A stretch of 14,673 bases of DNA from Planctomycetota bacterium (GCA_021816165.1 JAKAYZ010000002.1:1-14673), one strand, 5' to 3'; positions 6,802 to 14,456 are shown, numbered from the stretch's first letter. Notes: generated by a model from the sequence alone, not told the origin. Translations and numbers: made by a program.

Positions 6802-9774
6802 CTATACGCCGGGGCGCGTAGTCCGCTTCGCGGCAGGCCGATGCCGCGTCAGCGAACCTTGGTGTTTCCCGGCCACTTCACCCTGGTCCAACAGCCACCA
6901 CAGCGATTCCAACCGCTGGGCCGTATCCATTACGCCGTGCGGGTGGCGCAATTGCGCCACCCGCCAGCGAATCAGGCCGAACGCAAGTCCGGCACATGAG
7001 CGAGCCGCGCTTCCGAACCGCAGGCTCTTTTCAATCTGCCTTGAGGTCAGTATTCCGCGTGATTTTTCCGCCAACTCCCAACGGTGAAATAAATCCAGAT
7101 GGTAATAACATCTTTCAGCAACGGCGGTAACGGTGGGATTTATCGGGGTAGCCCCGTGCCACGCGGTGCACCAGCGTAGAACCGAGGCATATTCCAGCCG
7201 TTGGGTGGCCGCCCAAACCGCCGGATGGCGATGTTCCAGCAAATTCAAAGCCTGCATAATATCTGCGGCCATGGCCACGTCACGATTGTTCGCAAATTCG
7301 ACTGACGGGTTGCCGGTGGGATCATCAACAGGACGCCGAGGCCACCGAGCGTTTTCCGGCGACGGGCCACCGGATAACTGGCCGCTGCGCCATGCAGCGG
7401 CGAATCGCGTGCGGAATTCCGATTGCTGTTTTTCGCGGGCCTGCCACGCACGGTAGCCATAGTAATACGGCGCCGGATGCTCGGCCAATGGGTCCAACAT
7501 CGCCGCCTGGAGTATGGTGTTGAGGGAGTAGTTTTTTGCGACGCGAATGGCCAACTTCATCGGCCCACGCACCAGAAAACGCTTCCAGATTCCGCCCCAG
7601 AAGTTTACGATTCGGGATTGCGCTATTCCCCGTCTGCCTGCCAATGGTGCGGTATTTGGCTGGCTGGCGGTGCCGAAATGAAAGGATGGAGGTAGCGGAA
7701 TGGCTGAGACAACGTAATCGCGATTGCGATTCCACCCGTCGTGGCCATCCTTGTTAAAAAAGTAGAGCGACAGCGTGTAGGCTCCCGCCGGAATATGCAG
7801 ATAGGTGTATAAATCGGGGCCTTGCCAAGTTGTGGGATAGGTCTCGCCGTGGTCATCGAGCTCCGTTTCTCTTCGGTCCATCTTCCAGGTAGCCTTATGG
7901 GCAGAAATACGTTGATCAAGATATATCTCAGGCAGTTCCAGCACTCGCTTTTGAGCGCTGGCAGACCACGTGGTGTGGAACTGAACGAGATCGGCCGTTC
8001 TGCAATGCGGGCCGATGGCCTCATAATGGTGGAGTCTGTTGTCTCCGGGCCGCCACAGGTAGTCGTAACCACCATCCAGACCACATGCGAACAAGCACGC
8101 CCAATATCTTCCATATCTGCCCAGCCAAGTTCCCTGCGTGCGCCAATCATCGGTAAGAGGAACGATTTGCGGTTGCTTGATTGGCTGCTGCGGAGCATTG
8201 TTCTTTAAAAGGTTTTGATACAAAAAAGATAACTGGGCGGTGGTTGGGGCTTGGGCTACGGCAGGCATGTTCGCCTGCCGCGGTAGGCCGGGAAGCAAAC
8301 CATCAATCCAGTTATGCACAGCGCTGGCTGTGCGATCCCAAGGCGATTGTGTTTTAACCGCCAAATTCCCCACCGAGACTCCCATTCCGTAGTGGCCGAC
8401 CAACAGTTGACCGTCGCTCAACGGCAGAATTGCCGAAATGTAGGAGCGCATAACGGACGCGTAATAAAAATGGGCCAACTGGGAGTGCGGAATTGCCGGT
8501 GGTGCCGGAGGGAGCTTATGGAGTTTTCCGGCCCTCCGTAATCTTGCGACTCTCATTTCCCATCGACGATGGGCGGCTAGTGCTTCGTCGAACCGCTTGA
8601 TCTGCGGCGTCATTTCGACGACGGGCCCCTGTCCTAAGCTGCCGTGGCCAAGGGAATTGAACCACATGCCTGACCGCCATGTTCCCAGCCACAACTGGCC
8701 GAGCGGGTCTACCGCCAGACATGTGACATGATCTCCAGGCAACAGGTAAGCCAACACTTTTCGGGGCGGTTTGTGTATGACTCTCGGCGGATGCCAAAGT
8801 CCTTTTACTTTGGCAATGTAATCTCTGCCACGTTCGTACTGAAATACATAGGGATTGCCGGGGTTATTCCAGGCCAGGCCTTCATCGGTGCCCACGTAAA
8901 TGCGGCCGTCTTTACCTGCGGCTACGGCATTGATCAAGTTGCACGGTAATCCGTGTCCGAATGCCGTGCGGGGCATCTTCCACGGGCCGGTGACAATTGA
9001 CCAATTCTTATATGGGGGATATCCAATGGCCAGACCGTGGCACTGCGTTCCTACAAAGGCAACACCTTGCTTATTAAAGGCGACACAATCCGGGTTGGGC
9101 GGTAAACCACTGGAAAACAGGTCCTGGGATTTTCCCGACATGGCCTGTGGAAGGTAACGCCATTGATGTGTTGACGTTTCATAAATGCTCACACCGGCTT
9201 CGGTGCACATCCACACGGAATGGTCATACGGATCTGATACGATGGCCACAACATGGCAGCCCAGAGGCCCATTTAACAGTCCATAGTGTTTCCACTGGGT
9301 TCCGTTAAATACGCACACGCCATGGCGCAATGTGCCGGCCCACAGGCGCCCCTTGGCGTCCAGACATAATGAATAGATATGATTGCTGACCAGACCCTGG
9401 GAGTCGGCTTTATCATAGTGTGTCCATGGAGAGGTCGCATTGGGCTGGTAATGATAAATACCGGAATCTTCACTGGCGACATAAGCACCGCCACGGCCGT
9501 CGGAGACCATGGCGGTAATGTACTGTGCGGGGCAATGCAGGTTTTTGACATTCAGAATGACTGCCCCGTGATGGGCAACATCGTGGTGGCGAGGCGCGGA
9601 GAAAAAAGCTTTCAATGGCCGCATCCAGCCAGCCATGTTAGCGATCACCAACACAAGGATAACCACAGTTATGGCATTGACAATGCGGGAATGCTGGTTG
9701 AGAAAAGCGCGTATATTAGCCGGAGCCAGGCCGGCGAATCGGGATCGCGGGGGCGGTATTGGGGCCATTTTCAT
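6802..9774 (-). CDS. Membrane-anchored two-component-regulator-type (Reg_prop) beta-propeller with large C-terminal extension
   Basis: This 990-residue protein is the first gene of the operon. A short cytoplasmic tail and one membrane helix (about 31-50) anchor a propeller of about 500 residues. Blades show the Reg_prop signature, for example GLVSNHIYSLCLDAKGRLWAGT (interrupted here by no gap), GHGLPCNLINAV...DGRIYVGTDEGLAW and HVTCLAVDPLGQLWLGTW. Unlike the hybrid sensors that usually carry such propellers, no histidine kinase, response regulator or HTH follows. Instead residues about 640-790 read as a beta-sandwich (GPDLYTYLHIPAGAYTLSLYF, then VNFWGGIWKRFLVRGP), followed by a helical, Arg/Trp-rich tail. 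I recall similar extensions in planctomycete exported proteins but cannot name a domain. The ATG at 9774 has only a G-rich stretch upstream. The ligand and role are unknown; binding or sensing outside the cytoplasm is likely. Confidence 0.82.
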   Translation of the reverse strand: MKMAPIPPPRSRFAGLAPANIRAFLNQHSRIVNAITVVILVLVIANMAGWMRPLKAFFSAPRHHDVAHHGAVILNVKNLHCPAQYITAMVSDGRGGAYVASEDSGIYHYQPNATSPWTHYDKADSQGLVSNHIYSLCLDAKGRLWAGTLRHGVCVFNGTQWKHYGLLNGPLGCHVVAIVSDPYDHSVWMCTEAGVSIYETSTHQWRYLPQAMSGKSQDLFSSGLPPNPDCVAFNKQGVAFVGTQCHGLAIGYPPYKNWSIVTGPWKMPRTAFGHGLPCNLINAVAAGKDGRIYVGTDEGLAWNNPGNPYVFQYERGRDYIAKVKGLWHPPRVIHKPPRKVLAYLLPGDHVTCLAVDPLGQLWLGTWRSGMWFNSLGHGSLGQGPVVEMTPQIKRFDEALAAHRRWEMRVARLRRAGKLHKLPPAPPAIPHSQLAHFYYASVMRSYISAILPLSDGQLLVGHYGMGVSVGNLAVKTQSPWDRTASAVHNWIDGLLPGLPRQANMPAVAQAPTTAQLSFLYQNLLKNNAPQQPIKQPQIVPLTDDWRTQGTWLGRYGRYWACLFACGLDGGYDYLWRPGDNRLHHYEAIGPHCRTADLVQFHTTWSASAQKRVLELPEIYLDQRISAHKATWKMDRRETELDDHGETYPTTWQGPDLYTYLHIPAGAYTLSLYFFNKDGHDGWNRNRDYVVSAIPLPPSFHFGTASQPNTAPLAGRRGIAQSRIVNFWGGIWKRFLVRGPMKLAIRVAKNYSLNTILQAAMLDPLAEHPAPYYYGYRAWQAREKQQSEFRTRFAAAWRSGQLSGGPSPENARWPRRPVDDPTGNPSVEFANNRDVAMAADIMQALNLLEHRHPAVWAATQRLEYASVLRWCTAWHGATPINPTVTAVAERCYYHLDLFHRWELAEKSRGILTSRQIEKSLRFGSAARSCAGLAFGLIRWRVAQLRHPHGVMDTAQRLESLWWLLDQGEVAGKHQGSLTRHRPAAKRTTRPGV

Positions 9775-9855
9775 ATAAAGGCCCCCCGATCATGGAAGTT
9801 CACTGGTGCCGGTGAAAGCACCCGGACGTGGTGCATAAATGTGTGCGTGTGTGTT

Positions 9856-9866
9856 GGGGGGGGGGG
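9856..9866. repeat. Homopolymeric G11 tract next to a GT-rich stretch
   Basis: Eleven G residues, flanked by GTTG and CAAC, follow a GTGTGCGTGTGTGTT stretch (9841-9855). The tract lies 82 nt upstream of the propeller ATG, inside the predicted leader. Tracts of this length are prone to slippage. Whether it varies here cannot be told from one sequence. Confidence 0.7.
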
Positions 9867-10060
9867 CAACATGGCTGACGATCCAAGGCGTTGTTTGGGG
9901 TGCGTGCAATCACACTTCGCCAGGCCCCGAAGCCCATTGAATGTCGTGGAATATTTCCGCAAGATGAACATCGCTTAAGTCCATCACAGTGTTAATTATT
10001 CGGTTCCGGCAGTGGCACACGATTCAACCCAGCTTGCCGCCGGAGGAAATTGCAACAACT

Positions 10061-10089
10061 CTTATAGCTCGTCCGAAAACAATTGGCAA
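10061..10089 (-). promoter_or_regulatory. Candidate promoter of the propeller operon
   Basis: On the minus strand, TTGCCA (10084-10089) is followed by exactly 17 bp and TATAAG (10061-10066), each five of six matches to sigma70 consensus. Initiation near 10054 would give a leader of about 280 nt. The -35 box sits inside a perfect palindrome, and repeats lie just upstream, as expected for a regulated promoter. Prediction only. Confidence 0.45.
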
Positions 10090-10098
10090 GTGCCAATT
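10081..10098. promoter_or_regulatory. Perfect 8+2+8 palindrome, candidate operator
   Basis: AATTGGCA and TGCCAATT are exact inverted repeats around AG. The site covers the -35 box of the candidate operon promoter, so a dimeric repressor bound here would block transcription. The binding protein is unknown. Confidence 0.5.
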
Positions 10099-10128
10099 TG
10101 CGTCAATTTCGGTGCCTTTTTGCGTCAA
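10090..10128. repeat. Two 17-bp direct repeats with 22-bp period
   Basis: GTGCCAATTTGCGTCAA (10090-10106) and GTGCCTTTTTGCGTCAA (10112-10128) match at 15 of 17 positions and start 22 bp apart, about two helical turns. They lie directly upstream of the candidate -35 box, a usual place for activator binding. The first copy shares its left part with the palindrome. Confidence 0.55.
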
Positions 10129-10506
10129 GTGCTATACCGGAACTGATGGGGGGGGAATGGTTTGTGATAAAGCCCGCGAGGTTGCCTCGGAACGGGTGAT
10201 TTCATCATTGCCGCCGTTGGAATTGCCAATGCCGCCACCCCCAACGGAAACAAACGGTGGTGCAGCGTATGGCCCGTGCCACTTCGGGAAACAGGCCGCG
10301 GAAAAAACATAATCCGACGCCGGATACTCAACACTGGACCGGGCACCAGTCCATGATCGTCTGAGCCCCGGTGCGATTCGCTGCGCATCAATGGCGGCCG
10401 CCCGTGATTTAATTGGGTTATTTTCATGCGACTTCGGATGATTTTTCTTCCGAATGTCCATGCCAAAAACCGGCGATATCCGGGGATTGCGGGATCGTGC
10501 GTTGAT

Positions 10507-10546
10507 AAAAAGCGAAAATGCGGGGGGCTGTCTGCCCCCGCATTTT
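10507..10546 (-). terminator. Intrinsic terminator of the alpha-galactosidase gene
   Basis: A perfect 12-bp stem (10515-10526 with 10535-10546, 8-nt loop) with a run of five G-C pairs begins 11 nt after the stop. It is followed on the minus strand by CGC and five T residues (10507-10511). The lower A-T pairs compete with an outer repeat, TTGATAAAA (10502-10510) against TTTTATCAA (10543-10551), which could extend or remodel the hairpin. Confidence 0.85.
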
Positions 10547-10557
10547 ATCAATGATCG

Positions 10558-12624
10558 CTAATCATCCGCTACATTCGGCGTGCCGACCTTAAGCATTACT
10601 GCACTGTGCACCGGAATCGTGGCGCTGAAAGATGCTTTCGTGCCAAGGTCCTTGCGTCGCCACAAATCCCGTATGTTCTGCATGCCGCGCATGGATTTCT
10701 CGCCGCGCCGCAAAACCGGGTCAACCATGTCCCATGATGGTATGGTGACGGTTTTCGGTACCATACCGAGGTTAAAGATGGCCACGGCCACCGTGCCATC
10801 CCACAACGGACGCGCCCATACTTCCAGCGATCCCTGCCGATCCACTCTCTGGGCCTGCACACCCAATTCATCCTGATTTACGGCCAGAACTTCCGTATTG
10901 GTCATCAGATCGCGCGTGAAGGTATTGGGTTTGCCAGGTTCCAGGAGTTTTTCCAGATCACATCCCAGAAGCAAAGGGGCGGCAAGCATGCACCAGTGCG
11001 TAATATGCGTAAGCTGCTCGTGCGGTGTAAGCTTGGTCCAATGCAATGGGCCGTCTTCAAAATAGCCCCAGCCAACCACCAGCATATCCGGATCATTCCA
11101 ATACCCCGGGCCGGCAAAGGGAAACAACATGCCGTCGCTGTTAAAGCCATTGGAGATCATGGAACCCCATGAGTCGTTGATATCGCCGCTGATGCGGGCG
11201 CTGTTGCCCCGGACCGGCGGCTTGCCGGCCCAGGTCCAAACGTGGCCCATGCCATACTGGCACAGGCTGAAAAATATATCGCGGCCGGATTTCCGCAGCG
11301 CTTCTCCCATGACCCGGTATGGTTTGATGAATTGTTCCAAATCCGGGTGCGGGGGAGCTTTTTCTCCGTAGCTGCACCAGTCATATTTGAGATAATCCAC
11401 ACCCCATTGCGCGTAGGTGTTGGCGTCCTGCACTTCATGGCCGAAGCTGCCGGTGTGTCCGCCGCAGGTTTTGGGACCCGGTGAGGAATAAACGCCGAAT
11501 CGCAGGCCGTGGCTGTGGACATAATCGGCCAACGCTTTCATATCACCAAATTTGTCCGTGGTTTGAATTTCGCCGGCGGCATTTCGGCCGTTCTGCCAGC
11601 CGTCATCAATATTGATATACATAAAGCCCTTGGCGGCCAGGCCACTGTTGATCATGGCCTCCGTGGCGGCGCGGGTGCGTTTGGCATCATTGGCCATTCC
11701 ATAGGCATTCCATGAATTCCAACCCATCTGCGGCGTTAAGGCCAGTTTGTGCTCACCGGCCACCAGACGCAAGGTTCGATGGGCGGTACCCAGGGAATTT
11801 TTCGCGGTGAGCCTGACCTTATATTCGCCGGCTTGATTGATTTTACCGGTAATAATGCCATTTTCATCCATCGTCAATCCATCAGGCAATCCGGTGGCGC
11901 TGATGGTGACGGGTGTTTTGCCGGTGAAGGGAACTCGGAAAAGAAAGTCGCGCCCGGGCGTTGCGCCGAATATGCGCGGGCCATGAAATTCCGGCGTTTC
12001 AGGATCGCCGCTGGCGATTTCAGGATAATCATTGGCACCGGAATACGGCGATGTCGCCACGGGGCGGGCGGAGGCCCCGGGTGCCAGCGTGATAACCGGA
12101 TCGAGCCAGTCGGCATGATCAAAATTGATTCCATTAACGCCGGGAAGCACCAGAAGCATTAATTCTTTGGCCCCCCGCAGATTGGCGCTGATCGGTCGCG
12201 CCGGTTCACCAACGCGCATCACCGGGGTGCGAGCTTTAACTTTGCCGTCAACCAAAAGCTCAAAAATAACCGCGGCTTGCTTGGTGGCTTCGTCGTCCAC
12301 TCCAACTTTGGCGGAAAAGCGCAGCGCTGATTTTTTCAAATGAATCCGAAATACGCTTTCCGCATGCGTGCCAATGCCGTGACGAAATGTTTTTCCGCCA
12401 ACACTTAACGTGTTTCCCTGCACACTTTTATCCTTGGTGGGGTTGCCCCAGCCCTGTTGCATCATGCTGAGGTCCAGATCTTCCACCCGGATAAACTTTC
12501 CCCCTGGCGCGGCCCGAACTGTTGCATCGGTCAACACCGTTCCGGCGGCCGTCATGACCGCGGCTGAGGCCGCCAGTTTGACAACATCACGTCGTTGATA
12601 CCGCCGAAGATCTGACTGATTCAT
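10558..12624 (-). CDS. Tat-exported GH27 alpha-galactosidase-type glycoside hydrolase with NPCBM and Ig-like domains
   Basis: This 688-residue enzyme is predicted to release terminal alpha-galactose (or related sugars) outside the cytoplasm. The start at 12624 has GGAG 8 nt upstream and opens a twin-arginine signal (YQRRDVVKLAASAAV, about 8-38); an upstream ATG at 12699 would bury it. Domains in order are: NPCBM carbohydrate-binding module (about 43-182, with FRHGIGTHAES), a putative Ig domain of He_PIG type (about 215-290, GLPDGLTMDENGIITG), and a GH27 barrel (about 295-560). The barrel shows LTPQMGWNSWNAYG, NIDDGWQ, the nucleophile Asp415 in YLKYDWC, the acid/base Asp481 in RISGD, and WNDPDML. 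A C-terminal beta-sandwich ends the protein. Key residues are all present. GH27 also includes alpha-N-acetylgalactosaminidases and beta-L-arabinopyranosidases, so exact specificity is open. It appears monocistronic, with a strong terminator. Confidence 0.92.
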   Translation of the reverse strand: MNQSDLRRYQRRDVVKLAASAAVMTAAGTVLTDATVRAAPGGKFIRVEDLDLSMMQQGWGNPTKDKSVQGNTLSVGGKTFRHGIGTHAESVFRIHLKKSALRFSAKVGVDDEATKQAAVIFELLVDGKVKARTPVMRVGEPARPISANLRGAKELMLLVLPGVNGINFDHADWLDPVITLAPGASARPVATSPYSGANDYPEIASGDPETPEFHGPRIFGATPGRDFLFRVPFTGKTPVTISATGLPDGLTMDENGIITGKINQAGEYKVRLTAKNSLGTAHRTLRLVAGEHKLALTPQMGWNSWNAYGMANDAKRTRAATEAMINSGLAAKGFMYINIDDGWQNGRNAAGEIQTTDKFGDMKALADYVHSHGLRFGVYSSPGPKTCGGHTGSFGHEVQDANTYAQWGVDYLKYDWCSYGEKAPPHPDLEQFIKPYRVMGEALRKSGRDIFFSLCQYGMGHVWTWAGKPPVRGNSARISGDINDSWGSMISNGFNSDGMLFPFAGPGYWNDPDMLVVGWGYFEDGPLHWTKLTPHEQLTHITHWCMLAAPLLLGCDLEKLLEPGKPNTFTRDLMTNTEVLAVNQDELGVQAQRVDRQGSLEVWARPLWDGTVAVAIFNLGMVPKTVTIPSWDMVDPVLRRGEKSMRGMQNIRDLWRRKDLGTKASFSATIPVHSAVMLKVGTPNVADD

Positions 12625-12672
12625 TTGCGTTTCTCCACTATGCAATGACCGTAGCATGTTCACCAAGACTTC

Positions 12673-12697
12673 GACACCGAAGCCTTCGATAAGTGTC
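12673..12697. promoter_or_regulatory. Nested inverted repeats upstream of the glycosidase, possible operator
   Basis: CGAAG-C-CTTCG (12678-12688) is a perfect 11-bp palindrome. It is flanked by GACAC (12673-12677) and GTGTC (12693-12697), which pair if four bases (12689-12692) bulge out. It lies about 50-75 nt before the chosen start. No convincing -35/-10 pair was found beside it. Confidence 0.3.
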
Positions 12698-12978
12698 ATA
12701 CTTTACGAACTTTATTCCCGGTTGGAAAGTCACTGAAATCGCCAGCCACTCGAATCGCCAGATCAAAATAAGTCAGGCGCGTCTCAAATCAGCTGCAATC
12801 GGAACGGACCTTAATCCTTCGTACCGCCTCAACCCGTAAACTGTCGGCTTGGCCATTCGCCGGCCACTGTTCGCCCGCCGTTGTTCCAGCATGGTGGCGG
12901 CGGCAAATGGGCATGGCAATGTGGTAAATAAGACGTCTTGAGTGTTTCAATGACCTCATTGCGGCTAAAATCTATGCC
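12698..12978. other. Divergent intergenic region between the glycosidase and mnmE
   Basis: About 280 nt hold no coding frame I trust. Visible elements are a 10-bp palindrome AAGACGTCTT (12930-12939) and a TAAAAT hexamer (12966-12971) ending 7 nt before the mnmE ATG. Promoters for both genes should lie here. Confidence 0.5.
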
Positions 12979-14331
12979 ATGCACACGGAAGATACCATTG
13001 CGGCCATCAGTTCACCGGCAGGGGCGGCGGGGCGGGGGATTATCCGACTGTCCGGACCTATGAGCTGGACAATGGCACAAAGCGTACTGCGGCCCATTCC
13101 GGCCGTGCGTCCCTACCGCTGGCTGGACGCATGGCTTGTGGAAATCGCTTTGCCGGCCGGGCTGATATGTTTCCAGACACCGCGCAGTTTCACCGGGCAG
13201 GATGTTGCGGAACTGCATATTCCCGGAGCGCCGGCTCTGCTGGAGCTGATAATGGAAAAGCTGTTAAGCAACGGTGCCCGGCAGGCGGAAGCCGGCGAAT
13301 TCTCCGCGCGGGCGTTTCTTAACGGGAAGCTGGACCTCACGGAAGCGGAAGGGATTGCCGCAACCATATCGGCCCGCAGTTCACATCAATTGCGGGCTGC
13401 CGCGAGCCTGCGGCACGGCCGCCTGCACCAATGGGTCAAACAGCACGCGGATGATCTGGCGGATATTCTTGCGCTGGTGGAAGCCGGAATAGATTTCAGC
13501 GATGAACCGGGCGTAAGCTTTATTGCGTTGGATCAATTACAGCGGCGCATTAAATCTGTAAGCGGCGCGATTCAAACGCTGGAATCACGTTCTGTAAGCT
13601 GGGAAGCACTGCCCGCAATGCCCGCTGTGGTACTGCTGGGGCGGCCCAATGTGGGAAAAAGCTCACTGCTTAATGCGCTATCCGGAACGGACCGGGCGAT
13701 TGTGTCACCGGTGGCCGGGACCACCCGCGATGCGCTTTCCCTTGAACTCACGGATGCGTCACGTTCGGTGCGGCTTGTTGATGCCGCCGGAGTGGAAGAT
13801 CAGAATACCGCAATGGCCAACCTGATGAATGATGCCCGGCGGCAAACGCTTCTGCGGGCGGATGTGATTCTCCTGGTAATGGATCATGCCGATACACCCG
13901 TTACCATGCGGACATTACTCGATGAGGTCCGGGACGCCAACGCCTGGAAAATTATTGTACGCAATAAATCAGATTTATCGGGCGGCCTGCGCGCCGCCCC
14001 GGCGGAACACTCCTTGCCCTGGATCAACGTTGCCGCAAAAACCGGATTGAATCTGCCCGCGCTGCGGGAGTTGATTTTTGACTATGCGTATCGGCAGGCA
14101 CCCATGGCGGAAGAGTGTCTGACTCTTAATGGCCGGCATCAGCATTTGCTGCGGCAGGCGCAATTGGCGCTGAGCCGCGCTGAGGACATTCTGAAAACGT
14201 CCGGACAGTTTCCGGAACTTCTGGCCGCCGATCTGCGACTGGCTTTGGACGATCTTGGTTCTATTTCCGGTGCCATCAGCAGTGATGAAATTCTGGGGCG
14301 GATTTTCGGCAGCTTCTGTATCGGCAAGTAG
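12979..14331 (+). CDS. mnmE: tRNA uridine-5-carboxymethylaminomethyl modification GTPase MnmE (TrmE)
   Basis: This complete 450-residue MnmE works with MnmG to modify the wobble uridine (position 34) of certain tRNAs in the cytoplasm. The N-terminal folate-binding domain shows DTIAAISSPAGAAGRGIIRLSG and FTGQDVAELHIPG. The helical domain is split around an inserted Ras-like G domain: G1 GRPNVGKSS (221-229), G2 TTRD (248-251), G3 DAAG (268-271), G4 NKSD (329-332). The protein ends in FCIGK, carrying the conserved C-terminal cysteine. G3 reads DAAG rather than the usual DTAG, and the following switch II stretch is divergent. The ATG has no visible ribosome-binding site, and a TAAAAT hexamer just upstream suggests a nearly leaderless message. 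It is the only plus-strand gene and a housekeeping neighbour of the accessory region. Confidence 0.97.
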   Translation: MHTEDTIAAISSPAGAAGRGIIRLSGPMSWTMAQSVLRPIPAVRPYRWLDAWLVEIALPAGLICFQTPRSFTGQDVAELHIPGAPALLELIMEKLLSNGARQAEAGEFSARAFLNGKLDLTEAEGIAATISARSSHQLRAAASLRHGRLHQWVKQHADDLADILALVEAGIDFSDEPGVSFIALDQLQRRIKSVSGAIQTLESRSVSWEALPAMPAVVLLGRPNVGKSSLLNALSGTDRAIVSPVAGTTRDALSLELTDASRSVRLVDAAGVEDQNTAMANLMNDARRQTLLRADVILLVMDHADTPVTMRTLLDEVRDANAWKIIVRNKSDLSGGLRAAPAEHSLPWINVAAKTGLNLPALRELIFDYAYRQAPMAEECLTLNGRHQHLLRQAQLALSRAEDILKTSGQFPELLAADLRLALDDLGSISGAISSDEILGRIFGSFCIGK

Positions 14332-14378
14332 TGATCGTCGAGCAACAACAGGATCGCTTTGTGCCACAATCTGTCCAG

Positions 14379-14399
14379 TTCTTCGCGATCTGCGAAGAA
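14379..14399. repeat. Perfect 8-bp hairpin, loop 5
   Basis: TTCTTCGC (14379-14386) pairs exactly with GCGAAGAA (14392-14399) around GATCT. It lies about 50 nt after the mnmE stop but has no following T-tract, so it is not a standard intrinsic terminator. Confidence 0.55.
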
Positions 14400-14437
14400 T
14401 TCCCAGCTCGGCACACCGCGCCTTTGGCGGAGGGTTA

Positions 14438-14456
14438 CCGCCGGCAGAGCCGGCGG
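14438..14456. repeat. Perfect GC-only 8-bp hairpin, loop 3
   Basis: CCGCCGGC (14438-14445) and GCCGGCGG (14449-14456) form a fully paired stem around AGA. The form resembles REP-like palindromes. A smaller hairpin, GCGGC-TTC-GCCGC (14474-14486), follows 17 nt later. Confidence 0.55.

Larger units (their letters stand above)
9775..10506. other. Long non-coding region upstream of the operon
   Basis: About 730 nt separate the operon's first ATG from the terminator of the next gene. No convincing gene is present, since open frames here are low-complexity and lack ribosome-binding sites. The stretch holds a G11 tract (9856-9866), a candidate minus-strand promoter (10061-10089), a palindrome (10081-10098), tandem 17-bp repeats (10090-10128), a G8 tract (10148-10155) and a CCGTTGG/CCAACGG inverted repeat (10214-10220 and 10241-10247). 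Confidence 0.6.

Noticed and set aside
9379..9978. 199-residue plus-strand open frame
   Set aside because: It lies mostly antisense to the propeller gene, is low in family-like features, crosses the G11 tract and has no ribosome-binding site.
10084..10123. Sigma54-type promoter suggested by TGGCA and TTGC elements
   Set aside because: The spacing between GG and GC is 13 and 9 bases in the two best plus-strand pairings, not the required 10, and the minus strand gives no fit.
10132..10551. 139-residue minus-strand open frame downstream of the glycosidase
   Set aside because: It begins inside the terminator hairpin, is low-complexity (Ser/Pro/Arg/Gly) and lacks a ribosome-binding site.
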